A program made the position numbers and the translations under genes. Below, one piece after another: positions 33,609-40,637 of a DNA stretch of 64,000 nucleotides (its first letter is position 1; the number at the start of each line of letters is the position of its first letter). The stretch is from Glycocaulis sp051859565 (GTDB taxonomy: Bacteria; Pseudomonadota; Alphaproteobacteria; Caulobacterales; Maricaulaceae). Location: NCBI RefSeq assembly GCF_051859565.1, contig NZ_JBHYFK010000006.1:124001-188000 (forward strand). The letters run 5' to 3'. The notes below the pieces were generated by a model that saw only the letters and a program-made list of their open reading frames with translations, searched no databases and was not told where the DNA came from.

Positions 33609-34178
33609 CTACTTCGGGTCGGGACAGCCGGTAAGCATGCTGAAAGTGCTGGGCCGGACCGGCGGTCGATACTCCGGCCTCTCCGGCCAGCCCCGATGAA
33701 GCTCCACGCTCACGCGGGGATGGTCCGGGGACAGACCGAGACAGGAACCGAGCTCTTCGCGAAATCCCAAGCCAATTAACTGCGCCGTCGCACATCCGCT
33801 AGCGTCATGTGCCAGCACGAAGTCACCTGCATACTCCAGGTCGAACCGGCAGATGCGTCCAGTTTCTCCGGAATAGAGTTTTGAAAATGCAATTGTCTGC
33901 CAAGCAAAAACGGGAAGGCTGCAGGAAGTTTCTTCGCCATCGCTGATGGCGCGGACGTATGACGGGGCACTAACCATTCGTGCGCGCATCCACACCGGCA
34001 ATCTGATGTCACAATCCAGCAGCGGCCTTGCTGCCGTGTCCGCATCCCTAATCGCCAGTGACAGGGCGAGTTCCCGTCCGCCTTCTGTGGCACGGGCATC
34101 CAGCAGCCAGGCCGCTCCAAATGCCGCCGCGAGAACGGCGAAACCTGCGATCAGAATTGCGCCCAGCAGCCGCAGCAT
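33609..34178 (-). CDS. putative exported or membrane-anchored protein of unknown function
   Basis: The 189-residue product has a hydrophobic N-terminal segment (about residues 5-25) that is a signal peptide or anchor. The domain after it contains five cysteines (LLDCDIRL, TSCSLPVF, RICRFDLE, SGCATAQ, GSCLGLS) that could pair in the periplasm. Its base composition is less GC-rich than the surroundings, and it is flanked on both sides by palindromic repeats, so acquisition by transfer is possible. No family was recognised. The ATG at 34178 is the first in frame. Confidence 0.5.
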   Translation of the reverse strand: MLRLLGAILIAGFAVLAAAFGAAWLLDARATEGGRELALSLAIRDADTAARPLLDCDIRLPVWMRARMVSAPSYVRAISDGEETSCSLPVFAWQTIAFSKLYSGETGRICRFDLEYAGDFVLAHDASGCATAQLIGLGFREELGSCLGLSPDHPRVSVELHRGWPERPEYRPPVRPSTFSMLTGCPDPK

Positions 34179-34252
34179 GACCGGCCTCCCTGTTCACAAC
34201 CCTACAAGGGCCGGGCGGGGTTGGCACAGAAAAAATGGACCATGTGCCTCTT

Positions 34253-34280
34253 CGTCATTCCCGCGCAGGCGGGAATCCAG
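34253..34280. repeat. rep-D half element
   Basis: 28 bases identical to the left end of the 33459 repeat, including the hairpin CCCGC-GCA-GGCGGG. It directly abuts the composite repeat beginning at 34285, so one element may have inserted into another. Confidence 0.8.
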
Positions 34281-34284
34281 TTTT

Positions 34285-34465
34285 TAGTTCCGCAACGCAT
34301 CCGCGTTGCGATGTTCCGCGAATACCCGCCTACGCGGGCACAGGCAGTCGCGGGCGCGCGTTCGCGCTTTTCAGGCCGCTTTGCGGCCTGCGACCGGCCG
34401 CCGGGCACTGCCTGTCCCCGGCTCGATCGGGGATTGCCCGCAGCGACGCGCGGATGCGCGGAGCA
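34285..34465. repeat. composite palindromic repeat (rep-C long form), copy 2 (inverted)
   Basis: A 181-bp mosaic that is the reverse complement of 27346-27535 apart from small palindromic insertions. One insertion, with arms CCCGC and GCGGG at about 34325-34350, is absent from copy 1. With the rep-D half element it occupies much of the 487-bp gap 34179-34665. The remaining 200 bp show no gene or clear signal beyond the promoter expected for the b561 gene. Confidence 0.85.
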
Positions 34466-34665
34466 CCACCAAAACCGCAATCCAGCCCATCGGGGAAAGA
34501 GTGTTGTTTGCGCCGCTCCAGAATGGGCTAGCGCATTGAAGAGGCGACGGAACTCTGGCCGCAACAACTCATTTCAGAGCCATTTCCCGCCTTCGCGCTT
34601 GCGAAGGGCTGGCGGTGGCGGCAGGCTTGCCTCATATAGCCGGAACAACAGGGATGGGCGAAACA

Positions 34666-35247
34666 ATGAGCACCACCGGACACCCCCGCTACACGGCTGT
34701 GGCCATAGCGCTCCACTGGCTGATGGCCGCGCTGCTGGCCGGCATGATCTTCATGGGCTGGCAGATGGAGGACATGCGCGAAATGGCGCTGGCGGGCGAG
34801 ATGAGCTTCGCCGAGGTGCAGGCCTATTATAACTGGCACAAGACAATCGGGATCAGCCTTCTGGTGCTGGCGCTGGTCCGTCTTGGCTGGCGGCTGACGC
34901 ACAAGGTTCCGCCCCTGCCCGCCACCATGAAGCCGTGGGAAGCAATAGCCGCGCGCGCCACGCATATCGCTTTCTACGCGGTGATGATAGGCATGCCGCT
35001 GGTCGGCTGGCTGACCGCCTCGGCGACGAATTTTCCCTCCTACATCGCCAATAACCCCGCGCTGGAACTGCCGCACCTGCCGGTGCCCAATGAGGCCTAC
35101 GAGCCGCTGGGGTCGATCCACAGCGCCGGTGCCTGGGTGATCCTCGCGCTGCTGGCCCTGCATGTCGGCGCGGCGCTGAAACATCATTTCGTCAACAGGG
35201 ACGATGTGCTGACGCGCATGATCCCCTTCCTGAAATCCCGCGTATAA
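34666..35247 (+). CDS. cytochrome b561 family protein
   Basis: Inner-membrane di-heme b-type cytochrome of 193 residues with four membrane helices. Heme-ligand histidines are visible in ALHWLMAALL, YNWHKTIGISLL, TAHIAFY-like ATHIAFYAVM and LALHVGAALKHHF. Members pass electrons from the quinone pool or detoxify superoxide. The gene is followed by yceI, the same pairing as the enteric yceJ-yceI operon. The ATG at 34666 gives MSTTGHPRY; an alternative lies four codons upstream. Confidence 0.9.
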   Translation: MSTTGHPRYTAVAIALHWLMAALLAGMIFMGWQMEDMREMALAGEMSFAEVQAYYNWHKTIGISLLVLALVRLGWRLTHKVPPLPATMKPWEAIAARATHIAFYAVMIGMPLVGWLTASATNFPSYIANNPALELPHLPVPNEAYEPLGSIHSAGAWVILALLALHVGAALKHHFVNRDDVLTRMIPFLKSRV

Positions 35248-35283
35248 CTACAAGAAAAACAATCCTTTTACGGAGAGCTCCCC

Positions 35284-35298
35284 NNNNNNNNNNNNNNN
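35284..35298. other. run of 15 undetermined bases (N)
   Basis: Fifteen Ns between the ribosome site ACGGAGAGCTCCC and the first visible codons of yceI. They hide the start codon and up to five codons. The length is a multiple of 3, but whether it is the true length cannot be told. Confidence 0.95.
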
Positions 35299-35829
35299 AT
35301 CGCCGCTTTTGCCTTTGCCCTGACCGGCACGTTTCCCCTTTCTGCGCAGGACTGGGTTATCGATACAGCTGCGTCTGAAGTCACCGCCGAAACCCGCGTG
35401 TTCGGCCAGGCCGTGACGGCCAATTTCGCCGAGTTCTCAGCCGAGATCACATTCGATTCGGAGGACCTTGAAAACGCGAGTATTTCCGCGCGCGTGACCA
35501 GCGAGACTGGCACTATTCCCAATCGTGAATATCAAAGCGCACTCGTCAGCCGTGACGGCCTCTACCCGGCGGAATATTCCGAAGCCATCTTCGTGTCCGA
35601 TGAGATCGTGGCGACAGATGAGGGCTATGAGGCACGCGGCACCCTGACCATCAAGGGCGAAAGCCGCGATGCCGTCCTGCCCTTCACCGTCGAGATCAGC
35701 GATGGCCGCGCCGTGGCGCAAGGCACACTGGAAATCCTGCGGGCAGACTTCGGCGTCGGCGGCTCCAGCTGGGCCGAGGTCGCGCCGAACGTCACCGTGC
35801 GCCTGCACATCGAGGCAGATGCGGGGTAG
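35284..35829 (+). CDS. YceI family periplasmic protein (start codon hidden by Ns)
   Basis: Lipocalin-like periplasmic protein that binds polyisoprenoids in characterised homologues. The visible frame begins right after the Ns with IAAFAFALTGTFPLSAQ, the end of a signal peptide. DWVIDTAASEVTAETRVFG opens the mature protein, and the family core continues with TGTIPNREYQSALVSRDG and GTLTIKGESRDAVLPF. The ending is VTVRLHIEAD. The start must lie within 35284-35298, in phase with 35299; GGAGAG lies just before. The b561 gene is 36 bases upstream, so the two form an operon. Confidence 0.85.
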   Translation, partial: XXXXXIAAFAFALTGTFPLSAQDWVIDTAASEVTAETRVFGQAVTANFAEFSAEITFDSEDLENASISARVTSETGTIPNREYQSALVSRDGLYPAEYSEAIFVSDEIVATDEGYEARGTLTIKGESRDAVLPFTVEISDGRAVAQGTLEILRADFGVGGSSWAEVAPNVTVRLHIEADAG

Positions 35830-35843
35830 GCATTTCAGTCCCC

Positions 35844-35938
35844 TGAACTCCCGGCCAAGCGCAGCGCAGAGCCGGGGCCTCGTGCAGAATAATCCGGCAA
35901 CAGGCCCTGGATAGCCCTGCGGGCTTTAAGGGGTTTCA
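35844..35938. repeat. rep-A palindromic element, intergenic copy 3 (diverged)
   Basis: A 95-bp copy starting TGAACTCCCGG and ending GGGGTTTCA, with insertions and an altered second hairpin (TAGCCCTGCGGGCTTTA). It lies 14 bases after the yceI stop. Confidence 0.8.
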
Positions 35939-35949
35939 TTCAGGGAAGT

Positions 35950-36068
35950 GGTGTCCTCCCCCGTTTACGGGGGAGGTGTCTGGCTTGCCAGACGGAGGGG
36001 GGAACTTGTTTCGATAATCCCCCCCTCGGTCCTTCGGACCACTCCCCCCGTGAACGGGGGGAGACACC
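35950..36068. repeat. rep-B palindromic element, intergenic copy
   Basis: A 119-bp near-palindrome with ends GGTGTC and GACACC. Sub-hairpins are CCCCCGTTTACGGGGG, TCTGGCTTGCCAGA, GTCCTTCGGAC and CCCCCCGTGAACGGGGGG. Its right half is repeated inside the glycosyltransferase gene at 42843-42891. It lies between yceI and the convergent dciA gene. Confidence 0.85.
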
Positions 36069-36088
36069 GATGCTGGATTTCGGCAAAG

Positions 36089-36655
36089 CTACCCGCCCTC
36101 GCGCTCCCTTACCGCCGCCTCGAAATCAGCCAGCGCCGCGGCCAGCCGTTCTGCCGGATCGGCGGGCGGTTCGGGCAGAGGTTCGGCGCGTTTCACAACC
36201 CGGCTTGCCGCGCTGCGTACCGGCCCGGCAGGGGCGCCGAGCGCGCCTTGCACGATGCGCAGGCGCTTCGGCGCCCGGCCTGCATATTGCGCCACGCGTT
36301 CCAGAATGACGCCCGATTGCGCCTCGATCAGCGCGGCGGCAGGCCCGCGCGCCCGCACGGTCAGCGTGCCTGATTGCAGCTTTTCAGGGCTGGTCCAGCG
36401 CGCCAGCGCCTCGCCCACAATCGCCTCCCAATGCTCCTCCAGCTCGGACGCACCCGGCCCGAAGGCGCGTGCCAGCGGGCGCAGAACGTTGGCCAGCGCC
36501 CGCCCTGCCTGCGGCGGAGGCTTGATGGCGGGTTTCCCCCGGTGATCGACGGCCCACAGATCAGCCTCCGCGCGCGAGACCGCATCGCTTTTGGAGCGTA
36601 TGCGCCTGCGCTGCGTGATTGCCTTTTGGCGATCGTGTTTCCAGCTTTCATCCAT
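36089..36655 (-). CDS. DciA-like (DUF721) protein
   Basis: The 188-residue protein has a basic N-terminus (KHDRQKAITQRRRIRSK) and a DUF721 domain at about residues 50-140: RALANVLRPLARAFG, HWEAIVGEALARWTSPEKLQ and GTLTVRARGPAAALIEAQ. DciA is the replicative helicase DnaB operator in most bacteria that lack DnaC. This member probably has that role. The C-terminal tail is Pro/Glu/Ala-rich. Its ATG is the reverse complement of CAT at 36653-36655 and overlaps the mutY ATG on the other strand. Longer starts (36718) are possible. Confidence 0.8.
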   Translation of the reverse strand: MDESWKHDRQKAITQRRRIRSKSDAVSRAEADLWAVDHRGKPAIKPPPQAGRALANVLRPLARAFGPGASELEEHWEAIVGEALARWTSPEKLQSGTLTVRARGPAAALIEAQSGVILERVAQYAGRAPKRLRIVQGALGAPAGPVRSAASRVVKRAEPLPEPPADPAERLAAALADFEAAVREREGG

Positions 36656-37769
36656 GAGCACAGTGTCGGCACTTCGAGATGATGCGGCAAGCCCGGCGAG
36701 CGGTGACATCGCCGCCATGCGTAGCCGTCTGCTCGCCTGGTATGACCGCGAAGGGCGAATCCTGCCCTGGCGTATCCGCCCTGAGGACCGCGCGGCGGGG
36801 CGCGTGGCAGACCCCTATGCGGTCTGGCTGTCTGAGATCATGCTGCAGCAGACGACCGTGCCCCATGCCGCGCCCTATTATGCGAAATTCCTCTCCCTCT
36901 GGCCGAGCGTGCATGATCTTGCGAACGCCCCGCGCGAGGATGTGATGGCCGCGTGGGCAGGGCTTGGATATTACGCTCGCGCCCGCAATCTGCATGCCTG
37001 TGCGCAAGTTGTGTCACGTGAGCTGGCGGGCGTCTTCCCCAGCGATCTGGAAGGGCTTCGCGCGCTGCCGGGTATTGGTGAATACACCGCCCACGCCATC
37101 CGCGCCGCCGCCTTCAACCTTCCCGCCAGCGTGGTCGACGCGAATGTGGAGCGGGTGATTACGCGCATCTTCCGCATCGAGACCCCGCTACCCACAGCCA
37201 AGCCGCAAATCCGCAAAGCGGCGGCCGAGCTCGCCGATCCGGACCGGCCCGGAGACTACGCGCAGGCGATCATGGATCTGGGCGCTCTTGTCTGCACGCC
37301 GCGCGCTCCCTCTTGCGGCGTGTGTCCGTGGGAGAGCCATTGCGCCGCGCGCGCGGCTGGCGATCAGGAGCGTTATCCGGTGAAAGCCGCGAAGAAGGCA
37401 AAGCCTGTGCGCCATGGCCTCGCCTTTGTGGTCTTTCGCGGGGCAGGCGAGGTGCGCGAAGTGCTGGTGCGCACACGCCCTGACAAGGGGCTGCTGGGCG
37501 GGATGCTGGAAGTGCCGGGAACGGACTGGTTGGAGGATGCCGGCACGCTGCCTTCACCAGAGGAGGCTGCTCCACTGGCGCTGGAGTGGCGAGAAGCGGG
37601 CAGGATCACCCATGTCTTCACGCATTTTGAGCTGCGCCTGACTGTCTTTGCCGCGTCCTTCGATGCTGGAGGCAGCCTGCCCGATGGCGCGCGCTGGGTG
37701 GCGGTGCATCCGATCCGCGCGGCGGGGCTGCCTACAGCGATGAAGAAAGCCGTGCAGGCGGCGCTTTAG
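36654..37769 (+). CDS. mutY: A/G-specific adenine glycosylase MutY
   Basis: Base-excision repair enzyme that removes adenine opposite 8-oxoguanine. The order of motifs is DREGRILPWRIR, MLQQTTVPHAAPYYAKF (with catalytic Glu region nearby), the helix-hairpin-helix ALPGIGEYTAHAIRAAAFN, the catalytic-Asp segment VVDANVERV and the [4Fe-4S] cysteines CTPRAPSCGVCPWESHC (C-x6-C-x2-C-x5-C). A C-terminal NUDIX-like domain follows for 8-oxoG recognition. The start at 36654 gives 371 residues. An internal ATG at 36717 (MRSRLLAWYDREGR) is a plausible shorter start, and neither has a clear ribosome site. Confidence 0.93.
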   Translation: MSTVSALRDDAASPASGDIAAMRSRLLAWYDREGRILPWRIRPEDRAAGRVADPYAVWLSEIMLQQTTVPHAAPYYAKFLSLWPSVHDLANAPREDVMAAWAGLGYYARARNLHACAQVVSRELAGVFPSDLEGLRALPGIGEYTAHAIRAAAFNLPASVVDANVERVITRIFRIETPLPTAKPQIRKAAAELADPDRPGDYAQAIMDLGALVCTPRAPSCGVCPWESHCAARAAGDQERYPVKAAKKAKPVRHGLAFVVFRGAGEVREVLVRTRPDKGLLGGMLEVPGTDWLEDAGTLPSPEEAAPLALEWREAGRITHVFTHFELRLTVFAASFDAGGSLPDGARWVAVHPIRAAGLPTAMKKAVQAAL

Positions 37770-37777
37770 CTGGATCG

Positions 37778-37884
37778 CCCTCGTCCTTCGAGACGCCACT
37801 TTGTGGCTCCTCAGGATGAGGGCTTGGATCGGGCTTTTCCCTCATCCTGAGGGCGAACGTAGTGAGCGTCTCGAAGGACGAGGG
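37778..37884. repeat. rep-E long palindrome
   Basis: A 107-bp palindrome with outer arms CCCTCGTCCTTCGAGACG and its complement. Inner arms are CTCAGGATGAGGG and CCCTCATCCTGAGG. This repeat type is widespread in alphaproteobacterial genomes. It sits between convergent mutY and ccrM. Confidence 0.88.
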
Positions 37885-37903
37885 AAAAGCAAACAGAGCC
37901 CCC

Positions 37904-39004
37904 CTAAGCCTCTTCCATCTCGGCGCGGATGCGGCTGCGAAGCACGTCGATGGGCATCAGCGTGCCATTACGGCGGATATGCCAGAACGTCCAGCCATTG
38001 CAGGAGGGCGCGCCCTGAACGGCGGCGCCGACCTGATGGATGGAGCCGGTCTCGCCGCCGCCTGTGACCGAGCCGTCGGCGCGCACGCGCGCGGTGCGCC
38101 GCCCCTGCGCGCAGAACAGCGTATCGCCTGGCTTGATGAGACCGGCTTCGACCACATTGCCGAACGGAATGCGGGGAAGAGAGCGCTTGGAGGCCGTCAC
38201 CTGCAGCGCGCTGGCATCGCCGGGGCTGATCGCATCGATGCGCTGGCGGGCGAGGGTCACATAGTCCGCATCCGCCTCGATACCGATGAATTTGCGCCCC
38301 AGCTTGCGCGCCACCGCGCCCGTGGTGCCGGTGCCAAAGAACGGGTCGAGCACGATCTGGCCGGGATGGGTGGTGGAAAGCAGGACGCGGTGCAGCAGCG
38401 CCTCTGGCTTTTGCGTCGGGTGCGCCTTGCGGCCATCGCCCGCCTTCAGGCGCTCACCGCCAGAGCAGATCGGCAGCGTCCAGTCGGAGCGCATCTGCAC
38501 GCCGTCATTGAGCGATTTCATCGCTGCGTAGTTGAACGTGACCTTGCTGGTCTTGTGCTTGGCCGCCCAGATCAGGGTCTCGTGCGCATTGGTAAAGCGC
38601 GTGCCCTTGAAATTCGGCATCGGGTTGGATTTGCGCCAGATCACGTCATTGAGCACCCAGAAGCCCATATCCTGCAGGAAGGTGCCGACGCGGAATATGT
38701 TGTGATAACTGCCGATCGTCCACAGCGCGCCATCCTCTTTCAGGACGCGCCGCGCCTCTTCCAGCCAGCCGCAGGTGAACAGGTCATACTCGTCAAACCC
38801 GCCAATCTGGTCCCAGTCATTATCGACCGCGTCCACCTTGGAATTGTCCGGGCGATGCAGCTCGCCGCCAAGCTGAAGGTTGTAGGGCGGATCGGCAAAG
38901 ATCAGGTCCACGCTGTTGTCGGGCAGGGTCTGCATGATCTCCACGCAGTTCCCATGCAGAACCTGATTTATCGGCAAACTTGTTGACACCAGCGTCACCC
39001 TCAT
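37904..39004 (-). CDS. ccrM: cell-cycle-regulated DNA adenine methyltransferase CcrM (GANTC)
   Basis: Orphan beta-class N6-adenine methyltransferase that methylates GANTC and controls cell-cycle transcription in Caulobacter-type bacteria. The catalytic DPPY is at residues 38-41 (FADPPYNLQLGG), RKSNPMPNFKGTRFTNAHET is the core, and the SAM motif DPFFGTGTTG is at about 220-229. The C-terminal domain of about 90 residues (VPFG-like RIPFGNVVEAGLIKPGD to the end) needed for DNA recognition is present. At 366 residues it is slightly longer than the Caulobacter enzyme. A CtrA-like box and a GANTC site lie upstream, and rnhB is 56 bases upstream. Confidence 0.96.
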   Translation of the reverse strand: MRVTLVSTSLPINQVLHGNCVEIMQTLPDNSVDLIFADPPYNLQLGGELHRPDNSKVDAVDNDWDQIGGFDEYDLFTCGWLEEARRVLKEDGALWTIGSYHNIFRVGTFLQDMGFWVLNDVIWRKSNPMPNFKGTRFTNAHETLIWAAKHKTSKVTFNYAAMKSLNDGVQMRSDWTLPICSGGERLKAGDGRKAHPTQKPEALLHRVLLSTTHPGQIVLDPFFGTGTTGAVARKLGRKFIGIEADADYVTLARQRIDAISPGDASALQVTASKRSLPRIPFGNVVEAGLIKPGDTLFCAQGRRTARVRADGSVTGGGETGSIHQVGAAVQGAPSCNGWTFWHIRRNGTLMPIDVLRSRIRAEMEEA

Positions 39005-39038
39005 TCCAACCCGGTGCAGCAGGGTTGAAATGATACGC

Positions 39039-39053
39039 CTAACGAGGGGTTAA
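39039..39053 (-). promoter_or_regulatory. CtrA-type binding site ahead of ccrM
   Basis: On the minus strand TTAA, 7 bases (CCCCTCG), TTAG: one mismatch from the TTAA-N7-TTAA consensus. It ends 35 bases before the ccrM ATG. A GANTC site (GAATC, 39058-39062) lies 5 bases further upstream. In Caulobacter both CtrA and GANTC methylation act on the ccrM promoter. Confidence 0.65.
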
Positions 39054-39060
39054 GCGCGAA

Positions 39061-39681
39061 TCACCCGTGTGCACTTTTTTCTGCCGCCGCCGCAACAGGG
39101 CGGTACGAAAAACGGTGGATGGGCGTGGCCCCCAGCCCTTGCAGGGCATCGATATGGGCCTTTGCGCCATAGCCTTTATGGCCCTCCAGCGTGTATCCGG
39201 GCCAGCGCAGTGCCGCTTCTATCATCAGCGCGTCGCGCACGGTTTTGGCGATGATGGAGGCGGCGGAGATCACCGGCTCGCTGCCATCCCCGCCGATAAT
39301 GGCTCTTGCCGGGCAGTCCAGATGCGGCAGCCGGTTGCCATCGACGAGCACGATGTCCGGCACCAGCGGAAGATTGCGGCAGGCGCGCGACATGGCCCGC
39401 ATCGTGGCCTCCAGCACATTGATGCGGTCTATCTCCGCCGGTTCGGCGATGCCGACGCCCACTATTGCTTCAGCGCGGATCACGGCGGCCAGTGCCTCGC
39501 GGCGTCTGGCGGTTAGCTTTTTGGAGTCCGCCAGCGCTGAGAGGGCAGAGAAGTGCGCAGGCAGGATGACCGCTGCCGCGACGACCGGCCCGGCCAGCGG
39601 CCCGCGCCCGGCTTCGTCTATGCCTGCTACGTTGCCGTCAGGGCGACACGGGATTGGATGGTTGGTTGGGGCTGGCCGCAT
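39061..39681 (-). CDS. rnhB: ribonuclease HII
   Basis: Cleaves RNA in RNA-DNA hybrids, including single ribonucleotides in DNA. The 206-residue protein shows the catalytic VAGIDEAGRGPLAGPVV (Asp and Glu), DSKKLTARRR, the ILVDG-like VLVDGNRLP and the distal Asp region SIIAKTVRDALM, then GYTLEGHKGYGAKAH. The ATG at 39681 gives MRPAPTNHP before the fold. Much longer frames upstream run through the lipoprotein gene and are rejected. The start lies inside the last 44 bases of that upstream gene, suggesting coupling. ccrM follows 56 bases downstream. Confidence 0.94.
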   Translation of the reverse strand: MRPAPTNHPIPCRPDGNVAGIDEAGRGPLAGPVVAAAVILPAHFSALSALADSKKLTARRREALAAVIRAEAIVGVGIAEPAEIDRINVLEATMRAMSRACRNLPLVPDIVLVDGNRLPHLDCPARAIIGGDGSEPVISAASIIAKTVRDALMIEAALRWPGYTLEGHKGYGAKAHIDALQGLGATPIHRFSYRPVAAAAEKSAHG

Positions 39682-40564
39682 TCCTGTCTGACTGACTCTT
39701 CGGGGCCTTGAACGCAAGCTTGCCCCGCGTCTTCTGCAAGAAGAAAAGCAGAGCGCCCACGGGGATCGCCACGTTGAAAACATAATGGCCGGTGAAGGTT
39801 TGCTGGACCCAGCTAGCGCTAAAAACCGTGAAATCCAAAAAGCTGTAATGAACTCCAGTAGGGGTCCTGTGTATTCCGGGAGATAACAGGAACCAGCTGC
39901 CGGTCTCCGTGGAGAATGCAAACACGGGATAGCCGATCAGCACAACAAAGAGAGTCCAGAGAATACGCCGCTTCAGTCGCGGTGTGCGCCAGACAGAGAT
40001 CAGGGCCAAAAGGCAGAAAATCGCAGTAAGGGGTGCGATGATCAGCGCGGCCCAGAAGCCGGTCGGCCAGTCGTCTATCCCGCCATATATTGGCTCCGGG
40101 ACTGGAAATACCCGAAACTCTGCCAGACGCAGAGGTGCCTCGCCGTTTGCGAGCAACCCAATTCTCACAAATTCGCTTCGTGTTAGGCCAGACTGATCCG
40201 GTTCAAACTGCACTTGGTAGATGAGAGTTACTCTCCGGGTGGGTTCTTGGCCCAGCGTCTGGAATGTCGACCAGTTGTACTGAAGCAGGTGGCGCCGGCG
40301 TTCCGGCTCTGCTGGCAGGTACTCAAAAACCTGCGCCATCGCCTCTGCCGTAAACACGTGCTCTGCCTGCGGATGGGTTAAGGCTCGCACTGCGTCGTCG
40401 TCGCGGGCCAGCACAGCATCAACGGCACCATCTGCCAGACCGATAACTTCATCGTCGCCGATTGAGCGCACAAAACCGTTCATAACTTCGTTGCACGCGC
40501 TCACCGAAAAGGCCGCAAGGGCAATGGTGATCAGCCGTGCAAAACCTGAGCCTTCGAAACGCAT
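39638..40564 (-). CDS. putative lipoprotein with C-terminal membrane helices, function unknown
   Basis: The 308-residue product has a lipoprotein-type signal (FSVSAC, Cys24). An extracytoplasmic domain of about 150 residues carries the motif RRRHLLQYNWSTFQTLGQEP. At least three membrane helices (about residues 180-200, 210-228 and 270-290) follow in the C-terminal half. A lipoprotein signal combined with several C-terminal helices is unusual; the first segment could instead be an uncleaved TM. Base composition is lower in GC than its neighbours. The 3' end overlaps rnhB by 44 bases. The start follows GGGGGGA. Confidence 0.55.
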   Translation of the reverse strand: MRFEGSGFARLITIALAAFSVSACNEVMNGFVRSIGDDEVIGLADGAVDAVLARDDDAVRALTHPQAEHVFTAEAMAQVFEYLPAEPERRRHLLQYNWSTFQTLGQEPTRRVTLIYQVQFEPDQSGLTRSEFVRIGLLANGEAPLRLAEFRVFPVPEPIYGGIDDWPTGFWAALIIAPLTAIFCLLALISVWRTPRLKRRILWTLFVVLIGYPVFAFSTETGSWFLLSPGIHRTPTGVHYSFLDFTVFSASWVQQTFTGHYVFNVAIPVGALLFFLQKTRGKLAFKAPKSQSDRNAASPNQPSNPVSP

Positions 40565-40637
40565 AAAATCCCCCCGCACGTCCCCGCAATGCAACCTAGG
40601 TGCATTACTCAAGCTTCACCAGCACAATAAATGCCCC

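Noticed and set aside
33340..33795. N-terminal extension of the acyl-CoA dehydrogenase
   Set aside because: The extra 152 codons run through palindromic repeats and are not family-like; the conserved start MSYRAPVRD is at 33339.
37778..37884. Novel palindrome between mutY and ccrM
   Set aside because: The CCTCGTCCTTCGAGACG/CTCAGGATGAGG type is a widely distributed alphaproteobacterial repeat, so the copy itself is not new.
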